Source: Haladaptatus caseinilyticus
Lineage (GTDB): Archaea > Halobacteriota > Halobacteria > Halobacteriales > Haladaptataceae
Reading direction: 5' to 3'
Assembly (NCBI RefSeq): GCF_026248685.1
Contig: NZ_CP111037.1
Coordinates: 124,001 to 188,000 of the forward strand
DNA: 64,000 bases
Shown piece by piece: positions 16,464 to 26,016 of this stretch. The notes below the pieces were generated by a model. That model searched no databases and was not told the origin of the DNA. It saw nothing but the letters and a program-made list of their open reading frames with translations. How positions within the stretch are numbered: position 1 is the stretch's first letter; the number at the start of each line of letters is the position of its first letter. The translations under genes were made by a program, and so were the position numbers.

Positions 16464-17759
16464 ATGCAATCAGGTTCAGCAATCATCGCACAACGGACGG
16501 ACGACGGAACGACTGATACTGCGGAAATTCGGGCGCTCGCCGACGCGGCGGGTTACGACGTGGTCGAGGAGGTGACACAGAACCGAGCCGAAGATTCGAC
16601 GTACCAGTTCGGGCGCGGCACGGCCGAAACGTTGGCGGAGCGAGTCGAAGCGAGCGGCGTGACCACCGTTATTTTCGACAATCCACTCAGCCCACAGCAA
16701 ACGTACGAAATCGCAGAGCTGTGTCCGAGTGGAACCGAAATCATCGACCGATATCGTCTCGTCCTCGAAATATTCGGTCAACAGGCCGGAACTCGCCGGG
16801 CAAAGTTACAAGTCGAACTCGCACGGTTACGGTACGAACTCCCGCGGGTACAGGCCGAAATCCGGTTGGAGAAGGAAGTCGCGAACGAACGCCGGTCGCG
16901 GAACGGCCTCGGGGAGAAAGAGGATCGGCGCATTACCGACATCAAAGATCGTATCGACCGAATCGAGTCAAAACTCGACAGCATCTCCGATATCAGCGAC
17001 CAGCGACGGGGAAAACGCCGAGAGCAGGGGTTCGCCCTCGTCGCTCTCGCGGGGTACACCAACGCCGGAAAATCGACACTGCTGCGACGACTGGCCGATG
17101 AAATGGAATTCGAGCCGAACAACCACGACGACCTCGAAGTGAGCGCCGAGGTCGAGGATAGGCTGTTCAAAACGCTCGAAACGACCACTCGCCGGGCCGA
17201 AGTTCGGGGACGAAAGACGCTGATTACGGATACGGTTGGCTTCATCGATGACTTACCTCACTGGCTGGTCGAGTCGTTCGAGGCGACGCTCACGGAGACG
17301 TACGAGGCCGACCTCGTGTTGCTCGTCGCGGACGTTAGCGACCCCCTGCCGGAACTGCGCGAAAAGCTTCGGACCTCCCACGGTCTCCTCGGAGACGACG
17401 TAGAGGCCGTGGTGACGGTTCTGAACAAAGCGGACCGAATTACCGATGCCGAACTGGACGAGCGAGCTTCCGGCGTCGCTGACCTCGCGCCGAATCCAGT
17501 CGTCGCCAGCGCGACCGAAAACGAGGGTATCGACGCGCTTCGGGGACGAATCGTGGAGCAGCTACCCAATTGGAAGACGAGCGAATTGACGCTTCCAAAC
17601 ACGAGCGAGACGATGTCGTTTCTTTCGTGGCTCTACGACCACGCCCGAGTCGAATCGGTTTGGTATCCGGGTGAGCGCGAGGAAGTCGTGGTCGAATTCG
17701 CTGCGGCACCGACGATCGTCCGACGCGCGACTGCGAAAGCCGACACCATTTCGGTATAA
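16464..17759 (+). CDS. hflX: GTPase HflX
   Basis: A 431-residue ribosome-associated GTPase. The N-terminal HflX domain contains YQFGRGTAETL and FDNPLSPQQTYEI; a central helical linker (about 105-185) follows; the G domain has G1 GYTNAGKST (197-205), G3 DTVGF (256-260) and G4 NKAD near 314. HflX binds the large ribosomal subunit and rescues stalled ribosomes during stress. The ATG at 16464 was chosen over an upstream GTG at 16419 because the extra residues are not family-like and a TTTAAC promoter box would fall inside them. The gene is followed by nuoB after 87 bases. Confidence 0.93.
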   Translation: MQSGSAIIAQRTDDGTTDTAEIRALADAAGYDVVEEVTQNRAEDSTYQFGRGTAETLAERVEASGVTTVIFDNPLSPQQTYEIAELCPSGTEIIDRYRLVLEIFGQQAGTRRAKLQVELARLRYELPRVQAEIRLEKEVANERRSRNGLGEKEDRRITDIKDRIDRIESKLDSISDISDQRRGKRREQGFALVALAGYTNAGKSTLLRRLADEMEFEPNNHDDLEVSAEVEDRLFKTLETTTRRAEVRGRKTLITDTVGFIDDLPHWLVESFEATLTETYEADLVLLVADVSDPLPELREKLRTSHGLLGDDVEAVVTVLNKADRITDAELDERASGVADLAPNPVVASATENEGIDALRGRIVEQLPNWKTSELTLPNTSETMSFLSWLYDHARVESVWYPGEREEVVVEFAAAPTIVRRATAKADTISV

Positions 17760-17846
17760 TCGCCGGTTACGCTCCCAAATACTCATGACCGTTCCCCCCT
17801 TACGCCCATTGATGCCCGGTAACACGGGTATCGGGGGACGGGGAAT

Positions 17847-18563
17847 ATGAGCAGTGACTCTCAGCCAGTAACACAGCGGGATAGTCCACCGGACGAGCAG
17901 CTAGTCGGCGAACCCGGCCGCTCGGAGGCGAAAGAACAACTTCCGGATCGGTTCGACTCGAAGCTCCGTCGCGCGCTCGGAACGTCGCCATTCATCCTGA
18001 CGAAGTTCGACTCCTTCATGAACTGGGTTCGAGGCTCGTCGATGTTCATGTTGCAGTTCGGCATCGCTTGCTGTAGCATCGAGATGATGCACACCTACGC
18101 GGTCAAACACGACTTGGACCGGTTCGGAGCGGGGGTTCCGCGGGCATCGCCGCGGCAGGCCGACGTTATCATCGTACCGGGGACCATCGTCTCGAAGTTC
18201 GCGCCTCGGATGAAGCGCGTCTACGACCAGATGCCGGAACCCAAATTCGTCGTCAGCATGGGCTCGTGTACCTGTTCCGGCGGGCCGTTCCAGGAGGGGT
18301 ACAACGTCATCAAGGGTGCGGAGGAAGTCATCCCGGTGGACATCCACGTCCCCGGATGCCCGCCACGCCCTGAAGCGCTCATCTACGGCATCGCCAAACT
18401 ACAGGAGCGAATCGCTCACGGGGAAGCCAGTCCGGTCGTCGTAAAGCCGTATGAACTGGAACAGTTCGGCGACCTGAGCCGCGACGAACTGGTTGCGACG
18501 CTCGCGGACCAAATCGACGACGACACGCTCGTCATGCGCTACAACTGGGTGGATTCCCCATGA
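17847..18563 (+). CDS. nuoB: NADH-quinone oxidoreductase subunit B-like protein
   Basis: A 238-residue subunit that carries cluster N2, the last Fe-S centre before quinone. The tandem Cys75-Cys76 (IACCSIEMM), Cys141 (SMGSCTCSGG) and Cys171 (VPGCPPRPEA) are the four ligands. An acidic N-terminal tail of about 30 residues is a haloarchaeal feature. A GGGGACGGGG purine stretch precedes the ATG. nuoA, normally directly upstream, is absent; hflX is there instead. The stop overlaps nuoCD by four bases (ATGA). Confidence 0.94.
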   Translation: MSSDSQPVTQRDSPPDEQLVGEPGRSEAKEQLPDRFDSKLRRALGTSPFILTKFDSFMNWVRGSSMFMLQFGIACCSIEMMHTYAVKHDLDRFGAGVPRASPRQADVIIVPGTIVSKFAPRMKRVYDQMPEPKFVVSMGSCTCSGGPFQEGYNVIKGAEEVIPVDIHVPGCPPRPEALIYGIAKLQERIAHGEASPVVVKPYELEQFGDLSRDELVATLADQIDDDTLVMRYNWVDSP

Positions 18564-20200
18564 GCCTGCAGGAACAACGCTTTGATGGTGACGAACTCGC
18601 CGACTTGCTCGGTGACCACGTCGTCGGACGCGAGGAGCATCTGAACGCGCCGGGGTTCGTCATTCGACCCGACGAAGTGCAGTCTGTACTGACCGTGCTG
18701 CGCGACGAAGCCGGGTTCGACCATCTTTCGTGCCTCTCCGCCCAGCAATACGAAGACCGATACGAGAGCATCTACCATCTGAAAAAATACGACGACCCGA
18801 AACAGGAGGTCAGCGTCGTCGTCCCGACGAACACCGACGACCCCGTGAGTCAGTCGGCGGAACCCGTCTTCCGAACCGCGGAATGGCATGAGCGGGAGGC
18901 GTACGATCTCGTGGGTATCGAGTACGAAGGCAACCCCGACATGCGACGCATTCTCCTGCCGGAAACGTGGCAGGGACATCCGCTCGCGCTCGATTACGAC
19001 CAGGATAAGCCACAAATCGTCACGCTGGAGGCACACAAAAACCCGCTTCAGGAGGACCATTACGCGGACGACGCCGATACAATCTTCATCAACATCGGGC
19101 CACACCACCCCGCGACGCACGGCGTGCTTCACTTGGAGACGGTATTGGATGGCGAACAGGTCCTCGACGTGAAGCCCGACGTGGGGTATCTCCATCGCTG
19201 TGAGGAGCAGATGGCCCAAAACGGCACGTACCGCCATCAGATCATGCCGTATCCGGACCGCTGGGATTACGCCTCCGCTGGATTGCTCAACGAGTGGGCG
19301 TACGCCCGCGTCGCCGAGGACCTCGCTGCGTTGGAGGTTCCGGAGTATGCGCAGGTGATTCGAACGATGAGTGCGGAACTGTGCCGAATCGCGGCACATA
19401 TGCTCGCGGTCGGAACCTTCGCGCTGGACGTGTACGGCGACTTCACAGCAATCTTCATGTACGCTATGCGCGACAGGGAGCGGGTCCAGAACCTTTTGGA
19501 GGATTTGACGGGGCAACGAATGATGTTCAACTACTTCCGCCTCGGCGGAGTCATCTGGGACCTTCCAGAACCGCGTGAGGAGTACTTGGACAAAATTCGG
19601 GATTTCATGGACGAACTTCCCGAAGCGCTCGAAGAGTACCACGATCTCATTACCAGCAACGAAATCTTCCAACTGCGCTGTCTCGACACCGGCGTGCTCG
19701 AACCCGAGGTGGCGAAGCAATACGGCGTAACTGGTCCCGTCGCTCGTGGGTCGGGCATCGACTACGACCTGCGTCGTGACGACCCATACGGCTACTACGA
19801 CAATCTCGATTGGAACGTCGTCACCGAAGACGGGTGCGATAACTACGCTCGCGTCCTAGTTCGACTCCGGGAAGTCGAGGAATCCGCAAAAATCATCGAG
19901 CAATGCGTCGAACTGCTTGACGACTGGCCCGAGGACGAACGTGAAATTCAGTCGAACGTTCCCCGGACGCTCAAACCCGAGGCCGACACCGAAATCTATC
20001 GCGCCGTCGAGGGTGCGAAAGGCGAACTCGGCATCTACATCCGGTCCGATGGCACGTCCAAACCCGCACGGTTCAAGATTCGAAGTCCGTGCTTCCACAA
20101 CCTTTCGGCACTCCCCGAGATGGCGAACGGTGAACTCGTCCCTGATTTGGTTGCGTCGCTGGGGAGCCTCGACATCATCCTCGGGGAGGTGGACCGATGA
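18560..20200 (+). CDS. nuoCD: Fused NuoC-NuoD subunit of complex I
   Basis: A 546-residue fusion, the normal haloarchaeal form. The first part (about 1-165) is NuoC-like with the terminal ETWQGHPLALDYDQDKPQ; the rest is NuoD-like, beginning at FINIGPHHPATHGVLHLE near residue 175 and containing GYLHRCEEQMAQNGTY. The NuoD part builds the quinone-reduction site together with NuoB. ATGA overlaps at both ends link it to nuoB and nuoI. nuoH, which anchors this module in the membrane and normally sits between nuoD and nuoI, is missing. Confidence 0.94.
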   Translation: MSLQEQRFDGDELADLLGDHVVGREEHLNAPGFVIRPDEVQSVLTVLRDEAGFDHLSCLSAQQYEDRYESIYHLKKYDDPKQEVSVVVPTNTDDPVSQSAEPVFRTAEWHEREAYDLVGIEYEGNPDMRRILLPETWQGHPLALDYDQDKPQIVTLEAHKNPLQEDHYADDADTIFINIGPHHPATHGVLHLETVLDGEQVLDVKPDVGYLHRCEEQMAQNGTYRHQIMPYPDRWDYASAGLLNEWAYARVAEDLAALEVPEYAQVIRTMSAELCRIAAHMLAVGTFALDVYGDFTAIFMYAMRDRERVQNLLEDLTGQRMMFNYFRLGGVIWDLPEPREEYLDKIRDFMDELPEALEEYHDLITSNEIFQLRCLDTGVLEPEVAKQYGVTGPVARGSGIDYDLRRDDPYGYYDNLDWNVVTEDGCDNYARVLVRLREVEESAKIIEQCVELLDDWPEDEREIQSNVPRTLKPEADTEIYRAVEGAKGELGIYIRSDGTSKPARFKIRSPCFHNLSALPEMANGELVPDLVASLGSLDIILGEVDR

Positions 20201-20658
20201 TCGGCTTGCTCAAAGGGATGGCGACGACGATGAAACACGCATTGGACGGGTCCACGTTCACGGTCGAGTATCCGGACGTAGCGCCCGAGGTCAGCCCTCG
20301 CTTCCGCGGCATCCACAAGTTCAGCCAAGAGCGCTGTATCTGGTGTCGCCAATGCGAGAACGTCTGTCCGAACGACACGATTCAGATCGTGATGGACGAC
20401 CAACGCAACGGCGAGCAGTACAACCTCCACGTCGGGCAGTGTATCTACTGCCGGCTCTGCGAGGAGGTCTGTCCCGTTGACGCGATTTTGCTCACCCAGA
20501 ACTTCGAGTTCACGGGCGACACGAAAGACGATCTCGTCTACAACAAAGAGCAATTGAAAAACGTCCCGTGGTACAACGATATCGACCCACTCGAATCACG
20601 CGAACCGGACAGGGGTGCGTGGATCGGTGAAGGTGAGGGGTCGGTGGATTACCAGTAA
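20197..20658 (+). CDS. nuoI: Complex I 8Fe ferredoxin subunit
   Basis: A 153-residue subunit with two [4Fe-4S] motifs: CIWCRQCENVCP (Cys47, 50, 53, 57) and CIYCRLCEEVCP (Cys82, 85, 88, 92), giving clusters N6a and N6b. It overlaps nuoCD by four bases. The operon stops here: nuoJ-N do not follow. The next gene, on the opposite strand, ends at the immediately adjacent base (20659). The module is therefore a peripheral-arm fragment that must either use membrane subunits encoded elsewhere or do something else. Confidence 0.94.
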   Translation: MIGLLKGMATTMKHALDGSTFTVEYPDVAPEVSPRFRGIHKFSQERCIWCRQCENVCPNDTIQIVMDDQRNGEQYNLHVGQCIYCRLCEEVCPVDAILLTQNFEFTGDTKDDLVYNKEQLKNVPWYNDIDPLESREPDRGAWIGEGEGSVDYQ

Positions 20659-22059
20659 TCAGGCCAGTCGCCGTTTCATACCGTAATACAGCCGCCGTCG
20701 TTGATACACCAACTCGCCGATCAGCCATCCGACCACGAGGAGGATGGCGAATATTACGGCGATAAAGGCGTACTCGTTCATCCAGATAGGGCGGATGAAG
20801 GGAGTCGCTTGATCCCACAGTTCGCCGTACTCGCGCATATCCTCTTCGAGGGACGTCCCTGCGAAGGTGTTTCCGAGAAGGACAGACATCTTCACTCGGT
20901 CGCCGGTTCCGGGGTCGATGTTCGCGCTTCCGGAGACCTGGTATTTGCCGGTCACGCCTTGATCGGCCATCGTCGGATCGTTGGAGCCGTCACCGGAGGA
21001 GATGCGCTCGGCGTCGTACGGAAGCCACGGCGAGTAGAACTCCCAGACGATTTTGCCCTTTGGCGTTACTTCAATGACGCGGTGGTTTGAGGAGTCGGTG
21101 ATGAGAGTGTTCCCGTTCGGAAGCCGGTCCGCGTCACGGGGCCAGTTGAACTTCTCCGACGACCCCATCTCCCACGTTTTCTTCCAGTCGCTACCCCGTT
21201 TTGCGTATTCGACGACACGGTGGTTCTCGGAGTCAGCGACGAGGATGGTCGGAGTACCGGATTCGCTTTCAAGATAGTCCGGATTGTGCTGCTCCTGCAG
21301 GATATCAGTGTTGTCATCCTTTCCGAGCTTCATCGTGACTTCCTTCGACTCGCGGTCGATAACAATGACCTCATCCATGTTTCGCGGGTCGGCCATGTAT
21401 TTGCCCGGCGCAATTTTATCGACGTCGTTGACGTGCGTCCAATCGTCAGTGAAATCCCCGCCGTTTTGCTTCTCGTAATGGTTGCGGAAGTACCAGCGCC
21501 AGACGATTTCGTCTTTCTCCAGGTCGTAGACGTAGATACTGTCGTCGTTCTTGCCGGAGCTCTCGTTGTACGCCCGCATGTTCGCGACGAGGAGCTGTGT
21601 GCCGTTGTTGATGAGGTCGATGTCGTGCGTGTCGTGGATTTTGAGGAATCGCTTCCAAACCTTCTTCTGCGTGTCCGGGTTGTACTCGTAGACGAGTGTT
21701 CCACCTCGCTGTGTCGAGGTGACGAGCAGGTTTCCGTTCTCCAGCGGATCAACGTCGTAGAACCACGCTGCGCCTTCCTTCGAGCCGTTGTGGACCCACT
21801 CGACGTTCCCCTTCGGGCCGACGGCGACGAGGCGGGCGGGCTTTTTCTTGTTTCCTTTCCCTTCGAAGTGATATCCTTGAACGCTGATAACCGTCGTCCC
21901 GTCCGCCGGTTGTTTGATCGTTCCTTTCGTGAGATTCGATTCCTCTTGGTCGTACGTTATTGCGGAGACAGCGGAGGGCGCGAGTAAGGCGACGACCAAC
22001 AACAAGACGACTCCGCGCACGAGCCACGGCCGTGGCGGGAGTCGTTCCGTCCAGTCCAT
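20659..22059 (-). CDS. Arylsulfotransferase (ASST)-like membrane-anchored propeller protein
   Basis: A 466-residue protein. An N-terminal signal helix (about 12-33) and a C-terminal helix (about 425-450) followed by a basic tail anchor an external domain of repeated blades. Blades such as NGNLLVTSTQRGGTLVYEYNP, NGTQLLVANMRAY and NGNTLITDSSNHRVIEV are typical of ASST propellers, and several internal His residues (HDTHDID, DWTHVNDV, EQHNPDY) could line the active site. ASST enzymes move sulfuryl groups between phenolic compounds; archaeal members have no proven substrate. Beside a glycan cluster with three sulfatase-superfamily genes, a role in sulfated glycans is plausible but inferred. Confidence 0.83.
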   Translation of the reverse strand: MDWTERLPPRPWLVRGVVLLLVVALLAPSAVSAITYDQEESNLTKGTIKQPADGTTVISVQGYHFEGKGNKKKPARLVAVGPKGNVEWVHNGSKEGAAWFYDVDPLENGNLLVTSTQRGGTLVYEYNPDTQKKVWKRFLKIHDTHDIDLINNGTQLLVANMRAYNESSGKNDDSIYVYDLEKDEIVWRWYFRNHYEKQNGGDFTDDWTHVNDVDKIAPGKYMADPRNMDEVIVIDRESKEVTMKLGKDDNTDILQEQHNPDYLESESGTPTILVADSENHRVVEYAKRGSDWKKTWEMGSSEKFNWPRDADRLPNGNTLITDSSNHRVIEVTPKGKIVWEFYSPWLPYDAERISSGDGSNDPTMADQGVTGKYQVSGSANIDPGTGDRVKMSVLLGNTFAGTSLEEDMREYGELWDQATPFIRPIWMNEYAFIAVIFAILLVVGWLIGELVYQRRRLYYGMKRRLA

Positions 22060-22391
22060 ACGCTATACTCGCTAACCTTCTGTTTGTATATTTTGTGTTT
22101 CCTCTACCATTTTCGACCCCTTGTTGTTCCTGTCATATATATGTACATCAATATATCTGATACGTACTCGAATGCATCGCGAGCACGACCAGTGCTCGCA
22201 CAAGACCCTCATCCGATGGTTTTCTTGCCCTCCCGGGCTGGGGGTCGCTATCGACGGGAAACGTTCGTCGTTTGCACTCCTTGTCGTCCCTATATGTGCA
22301 CAGTACCGAACCATGAACGAACCCTTACTCCGACGACGGAACCGGTAGTAGCTAATGGTTTTTAACTGATACCGCCGTCACACGTTCGTGA
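22060..22391. promoter_or_regulatory. Divergent promoter region of the ASST-like and DUF1616 genes
   Basis: This 332-base AT-rich gap holds no gene. On the minus strand AAATATAC (22086-22094) sits about 30 bases before the ASST-like start; on the plus strand GTTTTTAAC (22358-22366) sits about 30 bases before the DUF1616 start. Both spacings predict leaderless mRNAs. A hairpin at 22179-22199 and a CATATATATG palindrome near 22136 lie between. Confidence 0.5.
22179..22199. repeat. Perfect 8-bp inverted repeat in a divergent promoter region
   Basis: GCGAGCAC and GTGCTCGC are separated by five bases (GACCA). It is about midway between two divergent starts, well away from both TATA candidates, so it suits a regulator operator or a short structured RNA better than a terminator. 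Confidence 0.65.
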
Positions 22392-23444
22392 ATGCCCCGT
22401 GATATCGACCCACGGCTACTCGTTCCCGCCCCCCTTCGCCGCATCCCATCCGATCTCGCGGCGATCTTCGTATTCGTCCTCGCGACGCTTCTCAGCACGC
22501 TCCTCCCGGTCGTAAACGAAACCCCCGTTCGGCTCGTTCTTGCGGTCCCATTCGTTCTCTTCGCCCCCGGCTACGCCTTCGTTGCGGTGCTCTTTCCCGA
22601 GGGAAGCACGTCCTCCGGGAAACGACGCTCCGTCACTGACCGAATTCACGACCGGTTCGAAACCGGCATCGATACGCTCGAACGCGTTGCGCTCTCGTTC
22701 GGAACCAGTATCGCGATCGTTCCGCTCATCGGACTCGTACTCAACGTTACCTCGTGGGGAATCCGACTGCTCCCGGTGCTGGTCGCGCTTAGTGGATTTA
22801 CCCTTCTCACGACGGCGGTCGCGGTGGTTCGTCGTTGGAACGCCCCCGAAGAAACCCGATTTTCAGTGTCGTTTCGACGAACGGGTGCTGAGATTCGAAC
22901 GGAGCTATTCGAACCGGAGACGCGCTTCGATGCGATGCTAAACGTTGTCCTCGTTGCGTGTCTGTTGCTCGTCGCTGCGAGCATCATGTACGCGGTTACG
23001 GTTCCCAACACCGAGGAACAGTTTACCGAGTTTTACCTGTTGTCCACGGACAAGGATGATACGCTCGCCGCCGACGAGTATCCGACCGACTTCACCGTTG
23101 GAGAGAAAAAACCGGTCTACGTGGGGTTACAAAACCACGAACAACACCGGAAACGGTACACTGTCGTCGTTCTCTTACAGCGCGTAACTAGGACGGACGA
23201 CTCGACGAATGTTCATCGTGAGCAGGAGGTCGCTCGATATCGGCCGGTGGTCGAGGAAAACGGGACTTGGCAAAAGAAAACCGTTATCGCCCCGCGAATG
23301 ACCGGTGAAAACCTCCGATTGCAGTATCTGTTGTACAGGGGTGATGCACCGGCCGAACTGAACGCCGATACCGCCTACCAGGAACTTCACCTGTGGATCA
23401 ACGTTTCGGAACCGAATCCATCGTCCCCGGGTGATCGTTCTTGA
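22392..23444 (+). CDS. DUF1616-family membrane protein
   Basis: A 350-residue protein. Hydrophobic segments at about 22-42, 47-68, 95-120, 123-146 and 185-207 precede an exported C-terminal domain (about 210-340) with the FTVGEKKPVYVGLQNHEQHRKRYTVVVLLQ pattern of DUF1616. The family occurs in archaeal glycosylation and surface-protein regions; its biochemical function is unknown. A second member is at 49426-50457. It has its own leaderless-type promoter and opens the glycan island. Confidence 0.82.
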   Translation: MPRDIDPRLLVPAPLRRIPSDLAAIFVFVLATLLSTLLPVVNETPVRLVLAVPFVLFAPGYAFVAVLFPEGSTSSGKRRSVTDRIHDRFETGIDTLERVALSFGTSIAIVPLIGLVLNVTSWGIRLLPVLVALSGFTLLTTAVAVVRRWNAPEETRFSVSFRRTGAEIRTELFEPETRFDAMLNVVLVACLLLVAASIMYAVTVPNTEEQFTEFYLLSTDKDDTLAADEYPTDFTVGEKKPVYVGLQNHEQHRKRYTVVVLLQRVTRTDDSTNVHREQEVARYRPVVEENGTWQKKTVIAPRMTGENLRLQYLLYRGDAPAELNADTAYQELHLWINVSEPNPSSPGDRS

Positions 23445-23604
23445 TTTCGATGACCTGCATCGTGAACCGAGGAAAACGATATACCGCGCCGTCCACACCC
23501 AGCGTCTGCCGTTCAATCGGGAACCGAGTCAGGAATAATACCACGGTTTCATCGCTTCCAGATGTATAGTGGCCGACAGATTCATGTGACTATAGCTAGA
23601 TAAG

Positions 23605-24531
23605 ATGATGATGAAGGGATTAACTATCGACCGTGCATTGAAAGCAATGCGCAACCCGTACCTCTTGGCGAGGGAAATAAATAAATTATATTATACGAAC
23701 TACAAAAACAATAGTGCGTACGGAACTGATATCTTCGATGAAGATTGGGATAATCTGATAATCCTGGACGCATGCCGGTACGACGTCTTCAAAGGTGAAA
23801 ACTACCTCCCCGGACAGTTACAAAAGCGAGTCTCGAAGGCGAGTAGCACCGTCGGTTTTCTGCGACAGAACTTCGATGGCGGACGATTTCACGATACTGT
23901 TTACGTGACCGCGAACCCACAACTCACGTGGAAGTCGGATTTTTTCGAGACCGAGTTTCATTCGGTCGCCAATGTGTGGACATCCTCGTGGGACGAGGAC
24001 GTTCAATCCGTCACGCCGCAGACGATGGAACGACACGGGAAGAAGGCGAACGAGCGCTTCCCGAACAAGCGACTGATACTTCACTTCCTCCAACCACACT
24101 TCCCATTTATCGGTGAGTATGGGAAGTCGAATTTCGAGACCGGTTTCGCGTCCGGATTTTGGACGAGAGTGAAAGAGGGGGACGTCTCGGTACCGAAAGA
24201 AACGATTTGGGAAGCCTACCGAGAAAATTTGGCGGTAGTGCTTCCGAGCGTCGAAGCCCTTCTAGAGACGCTCCCCGGGACAACGATCGTGACCTCCGAT
24301 CATGGGCAAGCATTCGGCGAACGGTCCTTTCCTCTCCCGATTCGGGAGTACGGACACCCGCGAGAAACGTTTATGCCTTGTTTGACCGACGTTCCGTGGT
24401 TAGTGTATGATTCCGGTCGCGAAAAGCACGTCGAGGCCGAACCACCGGCCGAAGCCCACCGTGATATGGGACGACAATACGATACCGAACAGGTAGAATC
24501 ACGGTTGAAGCAACTCGGCTACAAGATGTAA
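23605..24531 (+). CDS. Alkaline-phosphatase-superfamily enzyme, sulfatase-like
   Basis: A 308-residue protein of a haloarchaeal sulfatase-like group. The first metal motif is LIILDACRYD (Asp55, Asp60); the likely nucleophile is Thr82 (ASSTVGFLRQNF); His166 (QPHFPFIG), Asp233-His234 (TSDHGQAFGER) and His252 (YGHPRE) complete the metal site. The formylglycine motif of true sulfatases (C-x-P-x-R) is absent, so transfer or hydrolysis of a phosphate or sulfate ester through Thr is likelier. No signal peptide is seen. The upstream 160 bases are AT-rich without a gene. The paralogue at 31827-32852 has the same architecture. Confidence 0.82.
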   Translation: MMMKGLTIDRALKAMRNPYLLAREINKLYYTNYKNNSAYGTDIFDEDWDNLIILDACRYDVFKGENYLPGQLQKRVSKASSTVGFLRQNFDGGRFHDTVYVTANPQLTWKSDFFETEFHSVANVWTSSWDEDVQSVTPQTMERHGKKANERFPNKRLILHFLQPHFPFIGEYGKSNFETGFASGFWTRVKEGDVSVPKETIWEAYRENLAVVLPSVEALLETLPGTTIVTSDHGQAFGERSFPLPIREYGHPRETFMPCLTDVPWLVYDSGREKHVEAEPPAEAHRDMGRQYDTEQVESRLKQLGYKM

Positions 24532-24540
24532 GTCGTATCG

Positions 24541-25986
24541 ATGAATGGAAGCTTCACCGAAAAGATATCGATCACATTTATCGGCGGTATCGTCGGGCGG
24601 TTCACGCAGTATTTCATCTACATCCTGATATCGAGGTCGCTGGGCCCAGCAGCGCTCGGCGTTTTTAGCTTCGGCTACGTCCTCCTGAGTTTCGTTTCGA
24701 TCATCTCACGATTGGGGTTGGATAACGCGGCGAAGAAGTTCATCCCGAAATACTCCGATACGGAGACAAAAATTCGGGGAATAATACTTTTGTGTCTGGT
24801 AGTTCCTGCGATATCGGGTAGCATTCTGTCCGTCGGGGTATTTCTGCTCTACGATGTGCTAAACGGTGTCGTTCAATTCAAAGTCGCCCGGAACGCACTT
24901 CTCTTTCTCGTCGGTGTTCCAGCGTTTTCGTCCTTAACAGTGGCGATGGCCGCAACGCTCGGGTTCAGGGAGACCAAGTACTCCGTCTACGCGAAAGACA
25001 TCATCCAAAGCGGTTCGGCTGGGATTTTGATCGCCGCAGTCGTGTACTTTCATGGTTCCATTCGATTGGTCATCGCGGCGTACGTGGTCTCCATCGTCTT
25101 GGGGTTAGTGTACTCGATAGCGGTGTTAGCACGCAAGAGCGGGATGTACGACTCGCTCCGCTACGAGATTCGATATCGAGAGGTGCTTCTCTTTTCGATT
25201 CCGGTGATGTTCACGGCGGTATCCCAGTATCTTGTTTCGTGGACGGATATCCTGATGCTTGGAATCCTCATGGACAGTGCCGCGGTTGGCTACTATCAAG
25301 TGGCATTTCAGACCGCCGCTATCATGGGTTTCATCATGTTCGGTGTGAACTCCCTCTTCCCGTCCGTCGCTGCCGACCTCTATCACTCCGACCGTCTGGA
25401 TGAGCTTCGAACCACGTATCAGATCATCACAAAGTGGATCACGTATCTGACGGTCGTTTCGTTCCTCTTCATCGTGATAAAATCTGATGAGATTTTGCGC
25501 CTCTTCGGTTCCTCGTTCGAACAGAGTCAAATGGCTCTCATCGTCCTCGGCACTGCGTTTATTGTCGCTGGTGTCGTCGGCCCGACGGGATATCTGCTCA
25601 GTATGACCGGTTACGAGCGAGTTGAGATGGTCAACAACGTCGTCATCGCAGTGTTGAACATCGTGCTGAACTACGTTTTGATCGGCAAATTCGGCGTATT
25701 GGGGGCCGCGTTTTCTACGTCGATATCGCTTTCGCTGCTGAACGTCCTGCGAGTCGTCGAAACCTGGGTGTTTTTGGATATCGCCCCCGACCCGTCTTCG
25801 TACTACAAAGGAATCGTTCCGATCGCGGCCTCCATGGGCACCCTTGCTGCGACATCCGGACTAGTAAGCGGTAATCTCATCGACCTCGTTGTCAGTGGAC
25901 TCGCCTATGGGCTGACGTTCGTGGTGTTGATGTACTATTTCGGGTTCGAAAAGCGCGACAGAAAGCTGCTACAACCGATTCAGTAG
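24541..25986 (+). CDS. Polysaccharide / oligosaccharide flippase (Wzx/MATE-like)
   Basis: A 481-residue protein with about fourteen hydrophobic helices. The start (FIGGIVGRFTQYFIYILISRSLGPAALGVFSFGYVLLSFVSIISRLGLDNAAKKFIPKY) is characteristic of polysaccharide-biosynthesis flippases, as is the GYLLSMTGYERVEMVNNVVIAVLNIVLNYVLIGKFG second-half segment in shorter form. It should move a lipid-linked glycan across the membrane. It begins nine bases after the preceding phosphatase-superfamily gene and is probably co-transcribed. Confidence 0.88.
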   Translation: MNGSFTEKISITFIGGIVGRFTQYFIYILISRSLGPAALGVFSFGYVLLSFVSIISRLGLDNAAKKFIPKYSDTETKIRGIILLCLVVPAISGSILSVGVFLLYDVLNGVVQFKVARNALLFLVGVPAFSSLTVAMAATLGFRETKYSVYAKDIIQSGSAGILIAAVVYFHGSIRLVIAAYVVSIVLGLVYSIAVLARKSGMYDSLRYEIRYREVLLFSIPVMFTAVSQYLVSWTDILMLGILMDSAAVGYYQVAFQTAAIMGFIMFGVNSLFPSVAADLYHSDRLDELRTTYQIITKWITYLTVVSFLFIVIKSDEILRLFGSSFEQSQMALIVLGTAFIVAGVVGPTGYLLSMTGYERVEMVNNVVIAVLNIVLNYVLIGKFGVLGAAFSTSISLSLLNVLRVVETWVFLDIAPDPSSYYKGIVPIAASMGTLAATSGLVSGNLIDLVVSGLAYGLTFVVLMYYFGFEKRDRKLLQPIQ

Positions 25987-26016
25987 TCCGACTCGTCGGA
26001 ACACCACCGGTTTCCG

